Shown: positions 15,311 to 26,129, numbered from the stretch's first letter. The stretch is DNA of 64,000 bases from Nocardiopsis sp. FR4 (GCF_009830945.1 NZ_VWVV01000009.1:177378-241377); one strand, 5' to 3'. Numbers and translations: made by a program. Notes: generated by a model from the sequence alone, not told the origin.

Positions 15311-16669
15311 TCAGACGGTGTCGCGCAGCAGGGTCGGCACCACGTGCTCCGACACCTCCGAGTGCACCTGGTGCAGGCGCGTCTGCACCGCCCGGCGCAG
15401 CTTGGCCAGGCACTCCACCAGCGTGATGTCGTCCCCCACCAGGCCGCCCTTGGCCACCACGGGCGTGCCGTCCAGCGGCCCGCCGCTGAGGTTGCCGTGC
15501 ACCGCCAGCGGCACCACCTCGCCGCCGACGTCGAAGGCGTGCACGTCCAGGGCGTCCAGCAGGCTCGCGGTCAGGTCCCCGCCGCTCAGGTACAGGCCGC
15601 TGGGCAGCGCGGTCGCTCCCGTGGTGTCGGCGATGTCGTTGACCACGTCCGCCACAAGGCGCGCGATCCGCCCCGGCAGCTCGGCCCGGGTCTGCGGGGG
15701 GAGCTCCCGGACGCGCTCGGAGGTGGTGACCACCCGGAGCACGCACAGTTCCGGGAAGCCCGAGGAGGTCAGCTGCCCGGTCAGCTCCTCGGCGACCTCG
15801 TCCGCGTGGCCGCCGTCCCCGCTGAGCGCCACCGCGTCCACGTCCACGAACCGCACGGCCCCGGTGCGGGCCACGGTCGCCAGCTGGCGCCGGGTCAGCT
15901 CGGTGGTGCTGCCCACCACCCCCAGCAGCGGCCCGCGCGAGCCCGCCTGGCCGCGCAGCCGCAGCGCGTAGGCCAGCAGCGCCCCCGTGGGCCCGGGGTC
16001 GGCCGCCACCCAGACGACGCCGGTGTCGTGGTGCGCGGCGGCCGCGGCCTCGGCGATGTCGGTCAGGTGCTGTTCGGTGCTGGCGTCGCACACCACCACG
16101 GGCTCGTCCCCGGCCAGGAGTTCGGCGGTGAGCATCGTCTGGGTCACCTGGCGCACGGGCACGTGCCGCACGGCCAGGTCGGTCTGCGCGGCGAGGATGT
16201 CGGCCACGGAACTCGTGGTCATCGGACACAGGGGGTCCAGCGCGAGTTCGGTGCGCTCCAGGGGCAGCCCGTTGAGGAACTGCAACCCGTCCTCGGTGAT
16301 GCGCCCCGACCCGGGGAAGGCCGGGGTGAACAGGACCCGTACCCGGGTGCCGGGCTCCACCCGCTCGCGCACGGCCTCGTAGGTGGCCTCCAGTTCGGCG
16401 CCGACGTTGCCGCGCAGCGTGGAGTCGGTGCGCTTGACCACCAGCCCCACCGGCCACACGGCCTCGACCACGTCGGTGACCAGGTCCGCGGCCTGCTCGG
16501 GCGGCACGTGGCGGCTGTCCAGGTTGGCCACCACCACGTCGTAGTCCCCGGCCACCCGGCTGACGTGCTCGGGGGTCACCGTGGCCACCCGCATCCCGGT
16601 GCGGGCGAACCTGGCACCGGTGGCGTTGGCACCGGTGAGGTCGTCGGCGACCACGAGGACCTGGGCCAC
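15311..16669 (-). CDS. Four-carbon acid sugar kinase family protein (DUF1537/OtnK-like)
   Basis: The 452-residue protein starts with VVADDLTGANATGARFA, the substrate-binding signature of the family, and ends with a nucleotide-binding domain containing GLYLSGGDLTASLL and PVVAKGGLVGDDITL. Characterised members phosphorylate tetronic acids such as threonate or erythronate at C4. Here it is not beside the usual aldolase and PdxA2-like dehydrogenase but 82 bp downstream of a Gfo/Idh/MocA oxidoreductase on the same strand, with a sugar ABC importer divergent, so it may belong to a sugar or sugar-acid catabolic set. Confidence 0.88.
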   Translation of the reverse strand: MAQVLVVADDLTGANATGARFARTGMRVATVTPEHVSRVAGDYDVVVANLDSRHVPPEQAADLVTDVVEAVWPVGLVVKRTDSTLRGNVGAELEATYEAVRERVEPGTRVRVLFTPAFPGSGRITEDGLQFLNGLPLERTELALDPLCPMTTSSVADILAAQTDLAVRHVPVRQVTQTMLTAELLAGDEPVVVCDASTEQHLTDIAEAAAAAHHDTGVVWVAADPGPTGALLAYALRLRGQAGSRGPLLGVVGSTTELTRRQLATVARTGAVRFVDVDAVALSGDGGHADEVAEELTGQLTSSGFPELCVLRVVTTSERVRELPPQTRAELPGRIARLVADVVNDIADTTGATALPSGLYLSGGDLTASLLDALDVHAFDVGGEVVPLAVHGNLSGGPLDGTPVVAKGGLVGDDITLVECLAKLRRAVQTRLHQVHSEVSEHVVPTLLRDTV

Positions 16670-16751
16670 GGCGCGTCTCCTTCGGCGTTCGTCGGCGGAA
16701 GGCCCGCCAGGGGGCCTACCTCCAACATAGGCCCACCTGCGGGTCCCGGGC

Positions 16752-17834
16752 TCAGAGTTCGACGACCGAGCGCGTGCGGGCGCTGCGCCGGGCGGCCTCG
16801 ATGACCTCCAGGCCGTGGATCACCTCGTGCGGGTCCACCGGCAGCGGCTCGCCCTCGCCCACGGCGTCGCGCACCCCCGCGTAGAACTCCTGGTAGGCGC
16901 CGCGCTCGCTGGGCACCGGGCGGGTGTCGCCGTCCACGCCGAGCACGCCCCAGTCCGACTCGGGCACCACGCCCCAGTCGGGGGCGTCGGGCCGCTCCCC
17001 CGCGGTGAGCCGGGCCTCCTGGCCGTCCATCGGCCAGGTGGTGAACGCCCCCTCGCTGCCCAGCACCCGGAAGCGGGGCCCGCCCTGGGCGCTGAGCGCG
17101 CCCATCCACAGGTGGGAGCGGGTGCCCCGGGCGTGGTTGAGCGCCAGGAACACGTCGTCGTCGGCGTGGACCCCCTCGCGCAGGGTGTCGACCTCGGCGT
17201 AGACCGAGGCGACGGGGCCGAAGAGGTTGACGGCCTGGTCGATGAGGTGCGGTCCCAGGTCGTAGAGGATACCGGCCCCGGCCTCCACCCCACCGCTCTC
17301 GCGCCAGGTCTGCTTGGCCTGCGGCCGCCAGCGCTCGAAGCGGGACTCGAACCGGTGCACCCGGCCCAGGGAGCCCTCCTCGATGAGCTTCCACAGGGTG
17401 AGGAAGTCGGCGTCCCAGCGGCGGTTCTGGTACACGGTGAGCACCCGGTCCAGCTTGGCCGCCAGGCTGGTGAGCTCGCGGGCCTGCTCGGAGGTCAGCG
17501 CGAACGGCTTGTCCACCACCACGGCCATGCCCGCCTCCAGGGCGGCCTGGGCCAGGGGCGCGTGGGTGTCGTTGGGCGTGGTGACGACCGCGATCTCGTA
17601 GCGGTCGGCGTCGGCCCACAGTTCGGCGACGTTCGGGTACACGGTGACACCGGGGTAGCGCGCCTCGGCGGCCCGGCGCCGGTCGGGGTTGCCCGTGACG
17701 ACCGCGGACAGGCGCAGTCCCGGGACCGCGTCGATCAGCGGCGCGTGGAAGACCTCTCCGCCCTTGCCGTAGCCGATGAGGGCGACGTGCAGTTCGGGTC
17801 CGTCGCTGTCGGGTGTGCTCGGTACGTCAGCCAT
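16752..17834 (-). CDS. Gfo/Idh/MocA-family NAD(P)-dependent oxidoreductase
   Basis: The 360-residue protein has a Rossmann start (VALIGYGKGGEVFHAPLI), the family motif VVDKPFALT in the position of EKP, a QNRRWDADF segment, and the C-terminal (beta/alpha) domain with DLGPHLIDQAVNLFG. Such enzymes oxidise or reduce cyclic polyols and sugars. ATG 17834 is taken because conserved sequence begins just after it; a longer open frame to 17993 encodes no recognisable sequence. It may be co-transcribed with the kinase downstream. The divergent sugar importer suggests a role in carbohydrate use. Confidence 0.9.
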   Translation of the reverse strand: MADVPSTPDSDGPELHVALIGYGKGGEVFHAPLIDAVPGLRLSAVVTGNPDRRRAAEARYPGVTVYPNVAELWADADRYEIAVVTTPNDTHAPLAQAALEAGMAVVVDKPFALTSEQARELTSLAAKLDRVLTVYQNRRWDADFLTLWKLIEEGSLGRVHRFESRFERWRPQAKQTWRESGGVEAGAGILYDLGPHLIDQAVNLFGPVASVYAEVDTLREGVHADDDVFLALNHARGTRSHLWMGALSAQGGPRFRVLGSEGAFTTWPMDGQEARLTAGERPDAPDWGVVPESDWGVLGVDGDTRPVPSERGAYQEFYAGVRDAVGEGEPLPVDPHEVIHGLEVIEAARRSARTRSVVEL

Positions 17835-17945
17835 GCCCTCCAATCTAGGACCTGGCCGGCGTGGAGCCGCACGCCGGGGAAGGTAGGTTGCCTTCCCGGG
17901 CGCGATCACCTCCCGGCGGAAGCCTTCGCCTCCCTGAACAGCACG

Positions 17946-17979
17946 TTTCGTCATCGTTACGAAAGATATTGCGAACGAT
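17946..17979. promoter_or_regulatory. Overlapping inverted repeats, candidate operator of the sugar importer
   Basis: TTTCGT-N7-ACGAAA (17946-17964) and ATCGTT-N15-AACGAT (17953-17979) overlap in an AT-richer patch between the divergent oxidoreductase and ABC importer genes. A LacI- or ROK-type repressor site is plausible, but no such regulator is encoded nearby. Confidence 0.4.
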
Positions 17980-18090
17980 GTAGACATTTTCACCTGGAGC
18001 GGCTTCGATCGAGTTCCGGCATGCCCTGGGTCACACGGACCCGCCCGGCGGTACCCCGTCGGCCACCCGGATCAGAGGGAGAAAGCCCCC

Positions 18091-19452
18091 ATGCTCAGAC
18101 CAGACCGCACGGCGCGCCGCACGCAGCTGGCCGCCGCGGCGACCGCCGGAAGCCTGCTCCTCGTGACCTCGGGCTGCGCGTTCCTCAGTGAGGAGGGCGG
18201 CGGCGGGGGCACCGGTGACGCCTCCGACGTGGACTGCTCCCCCTTCGAGCAGTGGAGCGACGTCGAGGGCACGGTCGACATCTACTCGTCCATCCGCGAC
18301 GAGGAGGCCGAGCGCATGGACCGTTCCTGGGCCGACTTCGAGGCGTGCACCGGGATCGACATCAAGCACGAGGGCAGCGGCGAGTTCGAGGCCCAGCTGC
18401 CCATCCGCCTGGAGGGCGGCAACGCTCCCGACCTGGCCCTGATCCCGCAGCCCGGTCTGCTGGAGCGGGTCGTGTCGGACGGCCACGCCGTTCCCGTGGC
18501 CGACGGTGTGCGGGCCAACGTCGAGGAGGGCTGGGGCGAGGACTGGCGCGGCTACGCCACCTTCGACGGCGAGCTGTACGGCTCCCCCTACGGCGCCAAC
18601 ATGAAGTCGATGGTGTGGTACTCCCCCGCCTTCTTCGAGGAGAACGGCTACGAGGTCCCCGAGAGCTGGGACGACATGGTGGCCCTGAGCGACGAGATCG
18701 CCGACTCGGGCACCAAGCCCTGGTGCGTGGGCTTCGAGTCCGGTGACGCCACCGGCTGGCCGGGCACGGACTGGATCGAGAACGCGCTGCTGCGCACCTC
18801 GGGCACCGACGCCTACAACGACTGGATCGCCCACGACATCCCCTTCGACGACCCGCAGGTCGCCGAGGCCTTCGACCTGGCCGACGGCATCATCCGCAAC
18901 CCCGACTACGTCAACGGCACCTTCGGCGGCGTGGAGAGCATCGCGGTGACCTCCTTCCAGGAGGCGGGCCTGCCCCTGCTCGACGGCGGCTGCGCGATGT
19001 ACCTGATGGGCTCGTTCTACTCGGCCCAGTTCGAGGAGGGCGTCACGGTGGCCGAGGACGGCGACGTCTACGGCTTCGTCCTGCCCCCGCTGGAGGCCGG
19101 CGCCGAGGTCCCGGTCATGGGCGGCGGCGAGTTCGCCGTCCCCTTCGCCGACCGGCCCGAGGTCGCGGCGGTGCACGAGTACCTGTCCACCCCGGAGTAC
19201 GCCAACAGCCGCGCCTCGCAGGGCGCCTGGGTCTCGGCCAACCAGAACATGGACATCTCCGTGATCGAGGACCCCGCGTCCCAGTTCGCGGCCGAGGTCC
19301 TGCTCTCGCCGGACACCGTCTTCCACTTCGACGCCAGTGACTCCATGCCCTCCTCGGTGGGCACCAACGTCTTCTGGAACGGCATGGTCGACTGGGTCAC
19401 CGGCACCTCCACCGACGACGTCCTGGAGACCATCGAGTCGGCCTGGCCCTAG
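18091..19452 (+). CDS. Sugar ABC transporter substrate-binding lipoprotein (AglE-like)
   Basis: The 453-residue protein has a signal peptide ending in lipobox VTSGC (lipid Cys29), a Gly-rich linker, then a type I solute-binding fold (TVDIYSSIRDEEAERMDRSW, GEFEAQLPIRLEGG, APDLALIPQPG). Overall it resembles the alpha-glucoside binding proteins of actinomycetes. AGGGAGAAAG lies before ATG. Two permease genes follow; no ATPase gene is present, so a shared MsiK-type ATPase is likely. Whether the sugar is an alpha-glucoside is inferred from overall resemblance. Confidence 0.9.
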   Translation: MLRPDRTARRTQLAAAATAGSLLLVTSGCAFLSEEGGGGGTGDASDVDCSPFEQWSDVEGTVDIYSSIRDEEAERMDRSWADFEACTGIDIKHEGSGEFEAQLPIRLEGGNAPDLALIPQPGLLERVVSDGHAVPVADGVRANVEEGWGEDWRGYATFDGELYGSPYGANMKSMVWYSPAFFEENGYEVPESWDDMVALSDEIADSGTKPWCVGFESGDATGWPGTDWIENALLRTSGTDAYNDWIAHDIPFDDPQVAEAFDLADGIIRNPDYVNGTFGGVESIAVTSFQEAGLPLLDGGCAMYLMGSFYSAQFEEGVTVAEDGDVYGFVLPPLEAGAEVPVMGGGEFAVPFADRPEVAAVHEYLSTPEYANSRASQGAWVSANQNMDISVIEDPASQFAAEVLLSPDTVFHFDASDSMPSSVGTNVFWNGMVDWVTGTSTDDVLETIESAWP

Positions 19453-19483
19453 ACCCGGCTGACCGCCCTTCGTCCCCTTCCGC

Positions 19484-19511
19484 GGGGTCCGGCCCGACCC
19501 GGCCGGGCCCC
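19484..19511 (+). terminator. Intercistronic hairpin after the binding-protein gene
   Basis: GGGGTCCGGCC / GGCCGGGCCCC is an 11-bp stem with one G-U pair and a short loop. Such attenuating hairpins often follow binding-protein genes and raise their expression over the permeases. Confidence 0.5.
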
Positions 19512-19542
19512 GTCTCCCCTGTAGACCGAACAAGGGGTCTCC

Positions 19543-20520
19543 ATGGAGTACTCGTTCCTGTACGAGCTTCCCAAGATCGTGTGGATGCTCATCGGGATCG
19601 CCGCCTTCCTGGGCGTCATCGGGCTGATGCTCGTCCTGGTGGACGTGCCGCGCACCCGGCGTGACCGCTGGCAGGCGTTCCTCTTCCTCGCACCGGCCCT
19701 GCTCCTCCTGCTCGGAGGGCTCGTCTACCCGGTGCTGCGCACAACCATGCTGTCCTTCTACGACCGCTCCGGCAGCGAGTTCGTGGGACTGGCCAACTAC
19801 GTCTGGATGTTCCAGCGCCCCGAGATCCTGCTGGTGCTGCGCAACACCCTGCTGTGGGTGCTGTTCGCGCCCCTGCTGGCCACCGCCATCGGGCTGCTGT
19901 ACGCGGTGCTCATCGACCGCTCCCGGTTCGAGTCGGTCGCCAAGTCGCTGGTGTTCATGCCGATGGCGATCTCGTTCGTCGGCGCCAGCATCATCTGGCG
20001 GTTCGTCTTCGCCTACCGGCCCGCCGACCAGGAGCAGTACGGGCTGTTCAACCAGATCGTGGTCTGGCTGGGCGGGGAGCCGCGGCTGTGGCTGCTCGAA
20101 CAGCCGCTCAACACCTTCCTGCTGATCCTGGTGCTGATCTGGGTGCAGGCCGGTTTCGCGATGGTCGTGCTCTCGGCGGCGATCAAGGCCATCCCGGCCG
20201 AGACGGTCGAGGCCGCCCGCATCGACGGCGCGAACGCCTGGCAGCTGTTCACCCGGATCACGCTGCCCGCGGTCTGGCCCACCCTGCTGGTCGTGCTCAT
20301 CACCATCACGGTGCAGACCCTGAAGGTCTTCGACATCGTCCGCACCATGACCGGCGGCAACTACGGCACCAGCGTGATCGCCAACGAGATGTACAGCCAG
20401 GCCTTCCAACAGGGCCAGATCGGCCAGGGGTCGGCCCTGGCGGTGTTCCTGTTCGTCCTGGTCATCCCGCTGGTGGTGGTGCAGATCCGCCGTAATCGCA
20501 AGGCAAGGGAGCTGGCATGA
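19543..20520 (+). CDS. Sugar ABC transporter permease (AglF/MalF-like)
   Basis: The 325-residue protein has an extra N-terminal helix (VWMLIGIAAFLGVIGLML) before the usual six-helix MalF-type core, and the EAA loop EAARIDGANAWQLFTRITLP that contacts the ATPase. Its ATG is preceded by AAGGGG. The stop overlaps the next permease start (ATGA). It forms the inner-membrane channel with that partner for the sugar bound by the preceding lipoprotein. Confidence 0.92.
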   Translation: MEYSFLYELPKIVWMLIGIAAFLGVIGLMLVLVDVPRTRRDRWQAFLFLAPALLLLLGGLVYPVLRTTMLSFYDRSGSEFVGLANYVWMFQRPEILLVLRNTLLWVLFAPLLATAIGLLYAVLIDRSRFESVAKSLVFMPMAISFVGASIIWRFVFAYRPADQEQYGLFNQIVVWLGGEPRLWLLEQPLNTFLLILVLIWVQAGFAMVVLSAAIKAIPAETVEAARIDGANAWQLFTRITLPAVWPTLLVVLITITVQTLKVFDIVRTMTGGNYGTSVIANEMYSQAFQQGQIGQGSALAVFLFVLVIPLVVVQIRRNRKARELA

Positions 20521-21491
20521 CGACCACTCCGACGACCCCCGTCGTCGCCGAGGCCCCGGGGCGTCCCACACGCAGGCCGGGAGGGGGCGCGGCCTCCCGG
20601 GTGCGCCGCCGCCTGAGCGGCTCGGCGGCCAGCCTCGCGGCCCTGGTGATCGCGTTCGTGTGGACGGTGCCCACCGCGGGCCTGCTGGTGTCCTCGTTCC
20701 GGCCCGCCGAGCAGATCCGCACCACCGGGTGGTGGACCTTCTTCGCCTCCCCCGAGGTGACCCTGGACAACTACCGGGACGTGCTGTTCGGCAGCGCCAG
20801 CGACGGGCAGCTGGCCAGCCACTTCGTGAACTCCTTCGTGATCACGCTGCCCTCCACGGTGTTCGTGCTGGGCGTGGCCGCGCTGGCCGCCTACGCCCTG
20901 GCCTGGATCGACTTCCGCGGCCGGGACTGGCTGTTCCTGGGCATCTTCGCGCTCCAGATCGTCCCGTTGCAGATGTCGCTGGTGCCCCTGCTGCGCTTCT
21001 TCTCGCAGGGGGTGACGGTCGGCGGCGTCCAGGTGCTGCCCGCGTGGGAGCTCACCGGGGCCATGGCCTTCACCAACGTGTGGGTGGCGCACACGATCTT
21101 CGGCCTGCCGCTGGGCATCTTCCTGCTGCACAACTTCGTCTCGCAGCTGCCGAAGTCGCTGTTCGAGGCGGCCCGGGTGGACGGCGCCGGCCACGGGCGC
21201 ATCTTCACCCGGATCGTGCTGCCGCTGCTCACCCCGGCCCTGGTGTCGCTGGGCATCTTCCAGTTCCTGTGGGTGTGGAACGACCTGCTGGTGGCGCTGA
21301 TCTTCACCGGCGGCGACACCGCGACCGCGCCGCTGACCGTCCGGCTCGCCGAACTGGCCGGAACGCGCGGGGAGGCCTGGCACCGGCTCACCGCGGGCGC
21401 CTTCGTGTCGATGGTGGTGCCGCTGACGGTGTTCTTCCTGCTGCAGCGCTACTTCGTACGCGGCCTGCTGGCGGGCAGCGTCAAGGGCTGA
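20517..21491 (+). CDS. Sugar ABC transporter permease (AglG/MalG-like)
   Basis: The 324-residue protein has a disordered Pro/Arg-rich N-terminus of about 35 residues, then six membrane helices and the EAA loop EAARVDGAGHGRIFTRIVLP. It starts within the stop of the first permease gene, AAGGGAG upstream, and ends just before a 14-bp terminator stem. It pairs with the preceding permease in a sugar importer lacking its own ATPase. Confidence 0.92.
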   Translation: MTTTPTTPVVAEAPGRPTRRPGGGAASRVRRRLSGSAASLAALVIAFVWTVPTAGLLVSSFRPAEQIRTTGWWTFFASPEVTLDNYRDVLFGSASDGQLASHFVNSFVITLPSTVFVLGVAALAAYALAWIDFRGRDWLFLGIFALQIVPLQMSLVPLLRFFSQGVTVGGVQVLPAWELTGAMAFTNVWVAHTIFGLPLGIFLLHNFVSQLPKSLFEAARVDGAGHGRIFTRIVLPLLTPALVSLGIFQFLWVWNDLLVALIFTGGDTATAPLTVRLAELAGTRGEAWHRLTAGAFVSMVVPLTVFFLLQRYFVRGLLAGSVKG

Positions 21492-21503
21492 CCCGCGCCG
21501 ACC

Positions 21504-21535
21504 GGGCCCCGGACGCCGCGCGGCGTCCGGGGCCC
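21504..21535. terminator. Bidirectional terminator between importer and fructosamine kinase genes
   Basis: A perfect 14-bp stem (21504-21517 with 21522-21535) and 4-nt loop GCGC lie between two convergent genes. Confidence 0.85.
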
Positions 21536-21582
21536 GTCGCGTTCACCGCGGGGCCCGTGTGCCCTTCCGGGGCCCGCCGCCC

Positions 21583-22512
21583 TCAGCCGCCGCGCAGGGC
21601 GGTGCGCGCGGCCTCCAGGGCGGTGGTGCGGTAGGCGGCGCCGAACAGGCACACGTGCACCAGCAGCGGGTGCAGCTGGTGCAGGGCCACGCGCGAGCGC
21701 CAGCCCGAGGCCAGCGGCGCCACCTCGTTGTAGGCGTCGCGGACGCGCTCCAGGTGGGGCAGCCCGAACAGGGCCAGCATGGCGAGGTCGCCCTCGCGGT
21801 GGCCGCCGTGCGCGGCCGGGTCGACGAGCACCGCGTCCTGGCCCCGCCACAGGACGTTGCCGCTCCACAGGTCCCCGTGCACGCGCGAGGGCGGTTCGGG
21901 GTCCCCCGCCAGGTCGGGCACCGCGTCGACCACCCTCTCCACCACGCGGCCGTCGGCGGGGGTGAGCGAGCCCTGGTCCACCGCCCGGCGCAGGTAGGGG
22001 CGCAGCCGCTGCTCGGCGTAGAAGCGCGGCCAGTCGGAGGAGGGGGTGTTGTCCATGGGCAGGGGTCCGACGTACCCGGGCCAGTCGGCGCCGAAGCTGT
22101 CGGCCCCGGTCAGGTGCATTCCGGCGAGCTGGCGGCCCAGGCGCTCGGCGGCCTCGGCGGTGGGCTCGCGCTCGGCCACCCAGGGCAGGACGAGGATGCG
22201 CTCGCCCCAGGCCAGCACCTCCACGGCCGGGGAGCCGAAGGCGCGTCCCAGCCACTCCAGCCCCCGGGCCTCGGCGGTGAGCACCCCGCTCGGCGGGGCG
22301 TTGCGGGGCAGGGCCTTGACGAACAGCCGGGTGCCGTCGGTGAGCTCGGCGTAGGAGATCTCCCAGTCGTGGCTGCTCCCGGCGCGGGCGGCGCGCCGGA
22401 CCCCGCGGCCGAGCAGGGCGGTCAGGCGTTCGGCCATGGTGCCGGTGACCGGGTCCCGGCGGCGGCCCTCTCCGGAGCCGTCGCCGTCGTCCCCGCCGCC
22501 GAAGGCCCGCAC
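21583..22512 (-). CDS. Fructosamine kinase-family protein
   Basis: This is a protein kinase-like fold of the fructosamine/ketosamine kinase family: FVKALPRNAP (Lys of the N-lobe), WPRFYAEQRLRPYL, catalytic VHGDLWSGNVLW and metal-binding VDPAAHGGHREGDLAM. Members phosphorylate sugars attached to protein amines and so promote deglycation. GTG 22512 follows GGAGGGGGAA and is 24 bp behind the phosphatase stop, so it is chosen; it gives 309 residues. Homology proper begins at ATG 22437 (284 residues), so that is the alternative start. It forms an operon with the LMW phosphatase gene, a pairing common in actinobacteria. Confidence 0.88.
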   Translation of the reverse strand: MRAFGGGDDGDGSGEGRRRDPVTGTMAERLTALLGRGVRRAARAGSSHDWEISYAELTDGTRLFVKALPRNAPPSGVLTAEARGLEWLGRAFGSPAVEVLAWGERILVLPWVAEREPTAEAAERLGRQLAGMHLTGADSFGADWPGYVGPLPMDNTPSSDWPRFYAEQRLRPYLRRAVDQGSLTPADGRVVERVVDAVPDLAGDPEPPSRVHGDLWSGNVLWRGQDAVLVDPAAHGGHREGDLAMLALFGLPHLERVRDAYNEVAPLASGWRSRVALHQLHPLLVHVCLFGAAYRTTALEAARTALRGG

Positions 22513-22535
22513 GATCGGTTCCCCCTCCACAGGTG

Positions 22536-23063
22536 CTACCGCCTCAGCAGGGCGACGAGTTCGCCGGTGAGGCCCTTGGCCGCGGCCTCCACCATGTTCA
22601 GCACGGCGGTGAACCCGTCGTCGCCGCCGTAGTAGGGATCGGGGACCTCGGGGTGGGAGCCGCTGCCGGGGGCGAAGGAGCGGAACAGGCGCAGGCGGGA
22701 CATGTCGAAGCCGTACCGGCCCCCGTACTCGTCGACCAGGCGCCGCAGCTCGTCGACGTTGTCCAGGTCCATGGCCAGGACCAGGTCGCGGGTGGCCAGG
22801 ACATCGTGGGCGAACTGGCGGGCGGTGTGGTGGGTGAGGTAGCCGTGCACGCGCAGGGTGGAGGCCGCGCGCGGGTCCATGCCGCCGCCCACGTGCCAGT
22901 CGCCGGTGCCGTAGCTGTCCACCTCCACCAGCTCGCTCAGCCCGGCCCGTTCGAGGTCGGCGGAGAGGACCTTCTCGGCCATGGGCGAGCGGCAGATGTT
23001 GCCCAGGCACACCACGCTGATGCGGTAGGGACCAGCGGGATCACGCGGTTCCGGCAAGCTCAT
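22536..23063 (-). CDS. Low-molecular-weight protein-tyrosine phosphatase
   Basis: The 175-residue protein carries the phosphate loop VCLGNICRS (Cys19, Arg25) preceded by a short extension, and the general-acid DPYYGG motif near residue 140. It dephosphorylates protein tyrosines, or possibly sugar phosphates on proteins given its operon with a fructosamine kinase 24 bp downstream. The ATG start has GGGGTATGAGC upstream, a weak ribosome site. Confidence 0.92.
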   Translation of the reverse strand: MSLPEPRDPAGPYRISVVCLGNICRSPMAEKVLSADLERAGLSELVEVDSYGTGDWHVGGGMDPRAASTLRVHGYLTHHTARQFAHDVLATRDLVLAMDLDNVDELRRLVDEYGGRYGFDMSRLRLFRSFAPGSGSHPEVPDPYYGGDDGFTAVLNMVEAAAKGLTGELVALLRR

Positions 23064-23156
23064 ACCCCTTACCGTAACGAAAAACCGACCGCCCCACGCG
23101 CTTGTGCCCCCGCGCGTTCGCGGGGGCGGCCCCGGGAGCGCTTCCGCGTGGTCGGC

Positions 23157-23600
23157 TCAGCGCGCGGTGGGGGCCGGGAAGCGGTCGGCGTCGAGCGCTT
23201 GGACGCGCAGGTCCTGTCCCGTCGGCGGATGCTCACCGAGCAGCGCCCGGATCTGGAGGTCGCGGACCACCAGGCCGTAGCGGAGCTGGAAGGCGTCCTC
23301 GGGATCGTCGATGTGGAGCGGGCCCTGGTCGGCCAACCGGCTCAGGAACGCCGCGACCAGGGGTCCGGTGGTGTGGCGTCCGTGTCGCAGGAGGAGTCCG
23401 GCCAGTTCCGGTGAGGCCACGGCCATCCGGTTCAGCGCCACCGGGACATCGCCCAGGAGCAGGGTCAGCGGGTTGTGGGCGATGGCGGTGAGGGCGGCGC
23501 GGGGGTCGGCGGGGCTGGTCGATCCCGCGCTGCTCGAGGACGCCGCCGCGGTCCGCGCCGCCTTCGAGGACCGGTGGGTGGCCTGGAACACCGCCCGCAC
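23157..23600 (-). pseudogene. TetR-type regulator remnant lacking its DNA-binding domain
   Basis: The frame encodes 147 residues resembling the C-terminal ligand domain of TetR proteins (DPRAALTAIAHNPLTLLLGD, then LRYGLVVRDLQIRALLGEHP). The N-terminal HTH of about 60 residues is absent: only about 120 bp separate it from the next gene and none encodes an HTH in any frame. The GTG at 23600 has no ribosome site. I read it as a decayed regulator. A small free-standing ligand-binding protein is less likely. Confidence 0.65.
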
Positions 23601-23720
23601 CGTCGCGACCGCCGCCGCGTCGGCGTGCCCGCCGCGTGCCCTGGTGCTGCACGGCGGGCCCCGTGCCCCCGCGCCGGGGGCCGGAGCCGGCCGGGGCGGC
23701 CTGGGAGGACCGCCGCGCGG

Positions 23721-24167
23721 TCAGCCCTTGGGCAGGCGCACCACGGTGACGAAGAAGTCGTCGATCTGCCGGACCACCCTGATGAACTGGTCGAAGTCCA
23801 CCGGCTTGGGCACGTAGGCGTTGGCGTGCAGGCGGTAGCTGCGCAGCACGTCCTCCTCGGCCTCGGAGGTCGTGAGCACGACGACGGGGATGTGCGCGAG
23901 GGCCTCGTCGTTCTTGACCTCCTCCAGCACCTCGCGGCCGTCCTTGCGGGGGAGGTTGAGGTCGAGCAGGACCAGGTGGGGGCGGGGTGCGTCGGCGTAC
24001 TCGCCCTCGCGGCGCAGGAAGCGCAGCGCCTCGACGCCGTCGGAGACCACGTGCAGCCGGTTGCCCAGCTTGTGTTCCTCGAACGCCTCCTTGGTCATCA
24101 GGACGTCACCGGGATCGTCCTCGACCAGCAGCACCTCAATGGGATGCACCAACATGACCTCGCTCAA
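23721..24167 (-). CDS. Single-domain response regulator (Rcp1-like)
   Basis: The 148-residue protein is a lone receiver domain: acidic pair LLVEDDPGD, phosphoacceptor Asp in [18 protein letters not shown] and the switch Lys in YVPKPVD. The insertion between helix 3 and strand 4 ([12 protein letters not shown]) is typical of Rcp1-type regulators, which pass phosphate to other proteins. It lies 15 bp behind the histidine kinase gene and is surely co-transcribed. Start at 24167 or an internal GTG four codons later. Confidence 0.92.
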   Translation of the reverse strand: MSEVMLVHPIEVLLVEDDPGDVLMTKEAFEEHKLGNRLHVVSDGVEALRFLRREGEYADAPRPHLVLLDLNLPRKDGREVLEEVKNDEALAHIPVVVLTTSEAEEDVLRSYRLHANAYVPKPVDFDQFIRVVRQIDDFFVTVVRLPKG

Positions 24168-24182
24168 GCTTCAGACCCCTGC

Positions 24183-26125
<1,943 letters not shown>

Positions 26126-26129
<4 letters not shown>

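Noticed and set aside
17835..17993. N-terminal extension of the Gfo/Idh protein
   Set aside because: The extra 53 residues are unrelated to the family and would run through the promoter dyads.
18031..20571. 846-codon minus-strand frame across the sugar importer
   Set aside because: Antisense shadow of GC-rich genes; composition (Gly, Asp, Gln, His, Val rich) typical of such mirrors and no domain.
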